Origin: Clostridiales bacterium
GTDB taxonomy: Bacteria > Bacillota > Clostridia > Christensenellales > UMGS416
Direction: 5' to 3'
DNA length: 11,982 nucleotides
NCBI GenBank assembly: GCA_012515725.1
Contig: JAAYXU010000081.1
Location: forward strand, 1 to 11,982
A program made the translations under genes and the position numbers. Below are positions 7,108 through 11,982 of the stretch, one piece after another. The notes under the pieces are model-generated. The model was given only the letters and a program-made list of their open reading frames with translations. It had not been told where the DNA came from and did not search any database. The first letter of the stretch is position 1, and each line of letters opens with the position of its first letter.

Positions 7108-7452
7108 ATGAAGGTGGAAAAAGCCCAACAGACGACCGAAATCCGGGAGAAGATGCGGGGCGGCGCGGGCCGCGCGCTCATCCGGAGACTGACGCCGCAG
7201 GACGCGATGCCGAGCAACTGCCGACTGATCGCCGAAGTCACGCTGGAACCGGGCTGCTCGATCGGCTCCCACGTCCATGAGGGAGAGACCGAGGTCTTTT
7301 ACTTTACGGCGGGACGCGGCCGTGTTAATGACGACGGCACATGGGCCGACGTGCAGCCCGGCGACACGCTGGTGACGGGCAACGCTGCGCACGCTGTGGA
7401 AAACACCGGCGACACGCCGCTCGTATTTACCGCGGTTATCATACTTCACTGA
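7108..7452 (+). CDS. Small single-domain cupin protein
   Basis: A 114-residue cytoplasmic beta-barrel protein. Cupin motif 1 is present as GSHVHEGETEVFYFTAGRG (53-71), with metal ligands His55, His57 and Glu62. Motif 2 is GDTLVTGNAAHAVENTG (85-101), with His95 and conserved Asn99; a glycine replaces the usual proline. All four expected metal ligands are present, so it could be a metalloenzyme, an isomerase or a small-molecule sensor. Substrate cannot be inferred. Start ATG 7108 follows AAAGGAGG at good spacing. The gene sits 22 bases after hom and 18 before htpG, within the operon, and its link to those genes is unclear. Confidence 0.9.
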   Translation: MKVEKAQQTTEIREKMRGGAGRALIRRLTPQDAMPSNCRLIAEVTLEPGCSIGSHVHEGETEVFYFTAGRGRVNDDGTWADVQPGDTLVTGNAAHAVENTGDTPLVFTAVIILH

Positions 7453-7470
7453 ACCGGACGGAGGTACACG

Positions 7471-9384
7471 ATGGAAAAAGGCAACATTGAGATCCATTCT
7501 GAGAATATATTCCCGATCATAAAAAAATGGCTCTATTCCGACCGGGATATATTCATCCGGGAGCTTGTTTCCAACGGCGTTGACGCGATCACGAAGCTAA
7601 AGAAGCTCATATCGCTGGGCGAAATCGAGCTGGACGAGCCCGCGTGGCGGGTGGACGTCCACTGCGACGCCGAAGCCGGTACGCTTACATTCACCGACAA
7701 CGGCATCGGCATGACCGCCGACGATGTGCGCCGGTACATTAACCAGGTCGCCTTCTCGAGCGCTGAGGAATTCCTCGCGCGCTATCAGGGCGGTTCGGAT
7801 AGCGACCGGATCATCGGACACTTCGGGCTGGGCTTCTACTCGGCGTTCATGGTCTCCCGCAAAGTGGTCATCGACACGCTCTCCTATGAGCCCGGTGCAG
7901 CGGCCGTACGCTGGAGCTGCGAGGGCGACACCGGATATACGATGGAGGACAGCGACCGCAGCGAGCGGGGCACCACCATCACGCTCTATCTGGATGAGGA
8001 GAACGGCGAGTTTACGAACGAATACACAGTGCGCTCGGTGCTACTGAAATACTGCTCGTTCCTGCCCGTCCCCATATACCTTACAAGTACGGGCAAAAAG
8101 GACGACGGCAAGGCCGGGGAAGCGCCCGCCCAGCCCGAGCCCGTTAACGATACAAGCCCCCTGTGGCTTAAAGCGCCGCACACGTGCACGGACGAGGAAT
8201 ACAAGGATTTCTACCACAAGGTATTCTCAGACTACCATGACCCTATTTTCTGGATCCACCTCAACGTCGACTATCCGTTCACGCTGCGGGGCATACTGTT
8301 TTTCCCGAAGCTCGCCCACCAGTTCGAGAGCGTGGAGGGCAAAATCAAGCTCTACAATAACCAGGTCTTCGTCGCCGACAACATAAAGGAGATCATCCCC
8401 GAGTACCTGCTGGTGCTCAAGGGCGTCGTCGACTGCCCGGATCTGCCCCTCAATGTATCGCGCTCGTTCCTGCAGAACGACAAGACGATCCGCCGCATCC
8501 CCACCCACATTACAAAGAAGGTGGCCGACCGGCTGATGGGGCTTTTCAAGACCGAGCGGGAGCAGTATGAGAAATACTGGGGCGACATTCATCCGTTCAT
8601 CAAATACGGCTGCATGCGGGACGACCAGTTCTACGATATACTGCGCGACGCGCTCCTTCTGCATGAGAGCGGCGGCGGGTACATACCGCTGGGCGAGCTT
8701 ATGAAGGAGAGCGAAGAAGCGGACGCCGCCCACGAAGAAAAGAAAACCGATTCGGACAAACAGGAGCGCAAGGAAACACGGATCTATTACGCGAACGATC
8801 CCGCGCGCCAGCAGGCTGCGATGGACCTCTACAAGCAGGCCGGGCTGCGCGTCGTGGTGCTGGACTCGCCCATCGATCCGCATTTCATCACGTTCCTCGA
8901 GATGCGCGGTGAGGGTCTGCGGTTCGTGCGTGTGGACGCCGAGATGCCCGACGCGCTCAAGGGCGAGGCCGCCGTGGAGGAGGACGACCGCAAGTTGCTG
9001 GAGACCGCGTTCCGCCGCGCGACCGGCATGGAAAAGCTGAAGGTCACCGTACAGTCTCTCAAGTCCGCGGATACGCCCGCCACGCTGCATCTGGATGAAT
9101 TTCTCCGTCGTTCCCAGGAAATGAGCCTGCTGAGCGGCGGTATGCCGACAGACCGGGAATTTCTTGCCTCCCAGACCGAGCTTGCATTAAACCCTGGCAA
9201 CGCTATCATCGCCGCGATACTGGCCGCCGAAAAGAAGGGCGCCGCCGCCGAAAACGACCCGGTATGCCGGCAGGTCTACGATCTGGCGCGGCTCGCGTCG
9301 GGTCTCATGGAGCCCGGGGAAATATCCGAGTTCATCAGCCGCAGCCAGACGCTCCTAAGCCGGCTCATGCAAAAAGACGCATGA
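7471..9384 (+). CDS. htpG: Hsp90-family molecular chaperone HtpG
   Basis: ATP-dependent dimeric cytoplasmic chaperone that remodels client proteins. The 637 residues cover all three domains: ATPase (about 1-200), middle (about 230-480) and C-terminal dimerisation (about 500-637). GHKL ATPase motifs are intact: IFIRELVSNGVDAI (27-40, catalytic Glu31 and Asn35), FTDNGIGM (74-81, Asp76), the lid GHFGLGFYSAF (116-126), and GTTITLYL (167-174). The middle-domain arginine loop is LPLNVSRSFLQNDKTI (325-340, Arg331). Differences from E. coli HtpG include NGVDA for NASDA, SRS for SRE, and a charged insert near 411-436. These look like lineage variation, not inactivation. ATG 7471 follows GGAGG. The end overlaps the activase gene by ATGA, so the two are likely translated together. 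No heat-shock promoter or CIRCE element is visible within the operon. Confidence 0.97.
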   Translation: MEKGNIEIHSENIFPIIKKWLYSDRDIFIRELVSNGVDAITKLKKLISLGEIELDEPAWRVDVHCDAEAGTLTFTDNGIGMTADDVRRYINQVAFSSAEEFLARYQGGSDSDRIIGHFGLGFYSAFMVSRKVVIDTLSYEPGAAAVRWSCEGDTGYTMEDSDRSERGTTITLYLDEENGEFTNEYTVRSVLLKYCSFLPVPIYLTSTGKKDDGKAGEAPAQPEPVNDTSPLWLKAPHTCTDEEYKDFYHKVFSDYHDPIFWIHLNVDYPFTLRGILFFPKLAHQFESVEGKIKLYNNQVFVADNIKEIIPEYLLVLKGVVDCPDLPLNVSRSFLQNDKTIRRIPTHITKKVADRLMGLFKTEREQYEKYWGDIHPFIKYGCMRDDQFYDILRDALLLHESGGGYIPLGELMKESEEADAAHEEKKTDSDKQERKETRIYYANDPARQQAAMDLYKQAGLRVVVLDSPIDPHFITFLEMRGEGLRFVRVDAEMPDALKGEAAVEEDDRKLLETAFRRATGMEKLKVTVQSLKSADTPATLHLDEFLRRSQEMSLLSGGMPTDREFLASQTELALNPGNAIIAAILAAEKKGAAAENDPVCRQVYDLARLASGLMEPGEISEFISRSQTLLSRLMQKDA

Positions 9385-10289
9385 CCGCGGAAGGTCTGGT
9401 ATTCAACATCCAGCGCTTCTCGATCCACGACGGTCCGGGCATCCGCACGACGGTATTCCTCAAGGGCTGCTATATGCGCTGCTTCTGGTGCCACAATCCC
9501 GAGTCGTGGGAACCCGCACCGCAGCTTCAGCTCTTTCCCAATAAGTGCATCAGCTGCGGGGCGTGCCTTAAGGCGTGCCCCCGCGGCTGCCACGAGATTA
9601 AGGACGGCGAGCGGGTCTTTCACCGGGAGCGGTGCGCGGCGTGCGGCGTGTGCGCCCGCGAGTGTTACGCGGAGGCCCTCGTGCTGACCGGGTATCCAAT
9701 CACGGTGGACAAGCTGCTTGAAGAGGTGCGCAAGGACGAAGTTTTCTATCGCAACTCTGGCGGCGGCGTCACGTTTTCGGGCGGCGAGTGTATGCTGCAG
9801 ATCGGTTTTCTGGAGGCGGCGCTCGCGGCCTGCCGCGAAAAAGAGCTGCACACTGCGGTCGATACCGCGGGAAACGTGCCTTTCTCGCATTTTGAACGTA
9901 TACTTCCCCACACCGATCTATTCCTGTACGATCTCAAGCATATGGACCCCGAGCGCCACCGTCAGGGCACAGGCGTGGATAATGCGCGTATCGTCGATAA
10001 CCTGACTAGGCTCGCGCACAGCGACGCTGACAAGGTATGGGTGCGTATACCGGTCATACCCGGATTTAATAACAGCCCCTACGATATGGAGGCGATCGCG
10101 GACTTCCTGCGGACGCTTCCGCCCCCCGCCAGGGTGGAGCTGCTGCCCTACCACCGGCTGGGAGAGAGCAAGCTGGCTGGTCTGGGGCTGCCCAAAGGCG
10201 AACAGCGCTTGGAACCGCCCGCCCGGGAGCATATGGATCTCCTGACGGGTATATTCACCGCGCGCGGTGTGGCGGCGGTACATGCCTAA
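9381..10289 (+). CDS. Glycyl-radical enzyme activating protein (radical SAM)
   Basis: Uses S-adenosylmethionine and a [4Fe-4S] cluster to abstract hydrogen from a glycine of a partner glycyl-radical enzyme; oxygen-sensitive. In the 302 residues, HDGPGIRTTVFLKGC leads to the radical SAM motif C30-x3-C34-x2-C37 (CYMRCFWC). A ferredoxin-like insert follows, with two further clusters: Cys56, 59, 62, 66 and Cys85, 88, 91, 95. GGGVTFSGGE (127-136) binds SAM; the next residue is Cys137 where Pro is common. This layout (radical SAM plus two ferredoxin clusters) fits the larger activases for dehydratase or lyase enzymes, and not the short PflA type. The ATG start overlaps the htpG stop by four bases. 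The partner enzyme is not in this window, so its reaction is unknown. Confidence 0.95.
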   Translation: MTAEGLVFNIQRFSIHDGPGIRTTVFLKGCYMRCFWCHNPESWEPAPQLQLFPNKCISCGACLKACPRGCHEIKDGERVFHRERCAACGVCARECYAEALVLTGYPITVDKLLEEVRKDEVFYRNSGGGVTFSGGECMLQIGFLEAALAACREKELHTAVDTAGNVPFSHFERILPHTDLFLYDLKHMDPERHRQGTGVDNARIVDNLTRLAHSDADKVWVRIPVIPGFNNSPYDMEAIADFLRTLPPPARVELLPYHRLGESKLAGLGLPKGEQRLEPPAREHMDLLTGIFTARGVAAVHA

Positions 10290-10294
10290 TATTA
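10287..10294. other. Palindrome carrying both convergent stop codons
   Basis: TAATATTA is an 8-bp palindrome. Its left TAA (10287-10289) stops the activase, and its right end read on the other strand (10292-10294) is the TAA of the ABC ATPase. Only two bases separate the two genes, and I see no hairpin terminator on either side, so transcripts probably run into each other. Confidence 0.8.
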
Positions 10295-11212
10295 TGAGAT
10301 AATCCTGCTCCCCTGCAGCGTCTCCAGCTCCTCTTCCCCACTGGGACAGCGGAGCGTGATTTTACCGTCCTCGAGCTCCACCAGCATTTTCGATTTGCCG
10401 CATACCCCCATCGCCTCCAGATACTTGCGCGGGAGCTGAACGCGCCCCGTGCCGTCCACGATCGAGAGCTCCACGTGGCTCAGTTCCTCCTCCTCATAGG
10501 AAGAAACGCTGCGCAGCTCGTCACGGTAGGAGCGGCGGCGTATGAATTCGCTCGACGTCCTGCCGTCGCGGATGGCTACGATCCGGTCGACCTTCCGTGA
10601 AAGGTTGATATCGTGCGTCACGATCACGACCGTTAGCCCGGTCTGCCGGTTGATGCTGCGGAATATGTCCATGATCTGATCGGCTGTCCGGGAGTCCACC
10701 GCTCCCGTGGGTTCATCAGCCAGCAGCAGCCGCGGATTGTTCGCTAGCGCGATCGCGATGCCCACCCTCTGCTGCTCGCCGCCTGAGAGCTGTGCCAGAC
10801 GGCTTCTGGCACGGTGCGCCAGCCCGACCTGCTCCAGTAGCTCCATCGCGCGCTGTCTGCGCTTGCGGCGGCCTGCCAGCACCATCGGGAGCTGTATGTT
10901 GTCGAGCGCGGTCAGATAGGGTATGAGGTTGCGGGCGTTGTTCTGCCATATGAATCCCACGGTCTCCCGCTTGTAGCGGACATAGTCGATCTCTTTGAAC
11001 TTGAGAAGGTTCTTCCCGTCCACGTAGAGCGATCCGGCCGACGGACGGTCCAGGCCGCCGATCATGTTGAGCAGAGTGGATTTTCCGCTACCCGAGTTTC
11101 CGATGATGGCCATGAGTTCGCCATCTTCGACCGTCAGATCCAGCCCCTGCAGCGCGATGACCTCGGTCTCCCGGGTCTTGTAGATCTTTACCATATTTTC
11201 ACACTGTATCAT
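10292..11212 (-). CDS. ABC transporter ATPase fused to an AbrB/SpoVT-like domain
   Basis: A 306-residue MacB/LolD-type ATPase that would power an FtsX-like permease for lipid, peptide or macrolide transport or for signalling. ABC motifs are complete: Walker A GNSGSGKST (38-46), Q-loop FIWQN, signature LSGGEQQRV, Walker B LLLADEPTG, and switch His in VTHD. After the ATPase ends, an acidic linker (SYEEEE, near 238) leads to residues 248-290, ELSIVDGTGRVQLPRKYLEAMG..., which match the swapped-hairpin AbrB pattern V-D-x-x-G-R-V-x-L-P with a hydrophobic second hairpin (VELEDGKITLR). That domain normally dimerises and often binds DNA. The ATG at 11212 follows GGGAG and is chosen over an upstream TTG at 11245. 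The start lies 14 bases inside the preceding ATPase gene. Confidence 0.92.
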   Translation of the reverse strand: MIQCENMVKIYKTRETEVIALQGLDLTVEDGELMAIIGNSGSGKSTLLNMIGGLDRPSAGSLYVDGKNLLKFKEIDYVRYKRETVGFIWQNNARNLIPYLTALDNIQLPMVLAGRRKRRQRAMELLEQVGLAHRARSRLAQLSGGEQQRVGIAIALANNPRLLLADEPTGAVDSRTADQIMDIFRSINRQTGLTVVIVTHDINLSRKVDRIVAIRDGRTSSEFIRRRSYRDELRSVSSYEEEELSHVELSIVDGTGRVQLPRKYLEAMGVCGKSKMLVELEDGKITLRCPSGEEELETLQGSRIIS

Positions 11213-11982
11213 CGGGCTCTCCCTTTCGGGCGCTTTTTCGCGCAAAGATTCCTTTTACTTTCCGTAAAAGCGCGGCTACGCGATTTCCGCCGCCCGATAC
11301 CGCGCTTTGTGCAACTCTACGCTCTCTCTTTCGGGGGCGTTGTACCCGCGTAAAGATCACTTTCACCTTCTTTAGCAGCGCGGTGACACGATTCCTGCCT
11401 TCGGATACCTCGCCTTGCTTTGCGGGCGCAGGCTGCTCGGGCGGCTCCGGTTGCTCCGCGGCGTCCGGCTCGGACTGCGCGGGCTCGCCGCCGTTTCCGT
11501 TGGCCGAAAGGTCGTTGTCGATGACCTCGACCACCTGGCCGTCCTCCAGCGTATAGACCTTGTCGGCCAGCTCCATCATGTTCGGATCGTGCGTCGTCAT
11601 GATGACGGTAGCTCTCTCCTCATTGACAAGGTCGCGGAAAAGCTTCATGACCTGCAGCGCCATATGGGTATCAAGCTCGGCGGTGGGCTCGTCGGCGAAT
11701 ATGAGCGACGGCCTGTGGGCGATCGCGCGGGCGATCGCGACCCGCTGCTGCTCGCCCCCCGACAGCTCGCCGGGACGGTGATGCATACGATTGCGCAGCC
11801 CCACGAAGTTAAGGCAGCTCTCGGCACGCCTGCGTCTCCCCTTGCGGACGCCCGCGACGCGCAGCGCGAACTCCACATTTTCATACGCCGACATGAGCGA
11901 TATGAGCGCGACCGACTGAAACACAAACCCCATGCTCCGGCGGCGGATACGGTCTCTCCGGCCCTCGGAGATCGCGCTGATA
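11199..11982 (-). CDS. ABC transporter ATPase, N-terminus outside window
   Basis: The 260 visible residues start within the Q-loop region (RRRSMGFVFQSVALI), so Walker A and about 70 residues lie beyond the right edge; the first in-frame Met in the window is not the start. The signature LSGGEQQRVAIARA, Walker B LIFADEPTAELD and switch His in TTHD are present, with a MacB/LolD-like AYENVEFAL loop. The core ends near LEDGQVVEVI. A Pro/Glu/Gln-rich linker (about 30 residues) follows, then a tail with two copies of a basic amphipathic segment (NRVTALLKKVKVIFTR and NRVAALLRKVKGIFAR, 36 residues apart). The stop overlaps the next ATPase start by 14 bases. The two probably form a heterodimer on a shared permease, expected upstream off the window. 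Confidence 0.93.
   Translation of the reverse strand, partial: ISAISEGRRDRIRRRSMGFVFQSVALISLMSAYENVEFALRVAGVRKGRRRRAESCLNFVGLRNRMHHRPGELSGGEQQRVAIARAIAHRPSLIFADEPTAELDTHMALQVMKLFRDLVNEERATVIMTTHDPNMMELADKVYTLEDGQVVEVIDNDLSANGNGGEPAQSEPDAAEQPEPPEQPAPAKQGEVSEGRNRVTALLKKVKVIFTRVQRPRKRERRVAQSAVSGGGNRVAALLRKVKGIFARKSARKGEPDDTV
11216..11425. repeat. Imperfect tandem duplication, about 105-108 bp x 2
   Basis: Copy 1 starts with GCTCTCCCTTTCGGG (11216) and copy 2 with GCTCTCTCTTTCGGG (11321). The register is 105 bases at the start and 108 further in because of a 3-base indel; similarity continues to about 11425. On the minus strand each copy encodes one basic amphipathic segment of the first ATPase's tail. 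Copy 1 also contains the ribosome binding site for the second ATPase, so copy 2 carries a second SD-like GAAAGAGAGAG inside the coding region. Divergence between copies suggests the duplication is not recent. Confidence 0.75.

Noticed and set aside
7500..7600. HtpG as a degraded or inactive Hsp90 because NASDA is changed to NGVDA
   Set aside because: The catalytic Glu, the nucleotide-binding Asn and Asp, the lid and the arginine loop are all intact and the length is normal, so it is a lineage variant.
8227..9090. 287-residue open frame antisense to htpG
   Set aside because: It is the reverse-strand shadow of a clear Hsp90 gene in GC-rich DNA, has low-complexity composition, no recognisable domain and no ribosome site.

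Overview
The window looks like ordinary chromosome from a high-GC member of the Bacillota, most likely a Clostridia lineage. This rests on strong AGGAGG-type ribosome binding sites before nearly every gene, sigma-A promoters with extended TGn -10 boxes, an ECF-type vitamin transporter S component, a type III pantothenate kinase, and an anaerobe's glycyl-radical activase with ferredoxin-type clusters. ATA isoleucine codons are common despite the high GC. I see no phage, transposon, CRISPR, tRNA or rRNA signal, and no gene-free stretch reaches 300 bases.

Left part (1-4050), all on the minus strand. Read in the direction of transcription: a small two-helix membrane protein with a cysteine-rich tail (own terminator), then MFS transporter, membrane-anchored glycerophosphodiester phosphodiesterase and VOC/glyoxalase-fold protein as a tight operon behind a good promoter and a 9-bp inverted repeat, then glycerate kinase, which runs off the left edge and has its own extended -10 box. 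The transporter, phosphodiesterase and kinase could together handle imported three-carbon or glycosyl compounds, but this is inference.

Middle part (4190-10289), plus strand. One clear promoter (TTGTCA, 17 bp, TATAAT) and a leader that can fold into two hairpins precede six closely packed genes: ECF transporter S component, type III pantothenate kinase (coaX), homoserine dehydrogenase (hom), a small cupin, the Hsp90 chaperone htpG, and a glycyl-radical-enzyme activase. Two junctions are ATGA overlaps (coaX/hom and htpG/activase). The first two genes suggest pantothenate uptake followed by phosphorylation toward coenzyme A. The later genes are a mixed set.

Right part (10292-11982), minus strand. 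Two MacB/LolD-type ABC ATPases are encoded in tandem with overlapping ends; the first enters from the right edge. The second carries a C-terminal AbrB/SpoVT-like domain, and the first has a duplicated basic amphipathic tail caused by a roughly 105-108-bp tandem DNA duplication. Their permease is presumably just outside the window. The two operons converge with only two bases between stop codons.

No whole undescribed system is evident. The points most worth a second look are the ABC-AbrB fusion, the tail duplication beside it, the structured leader of the ECF/coaX operon, and the pairing of htpG with a glycyl-radical activase whose partner enzyme is not in the window.
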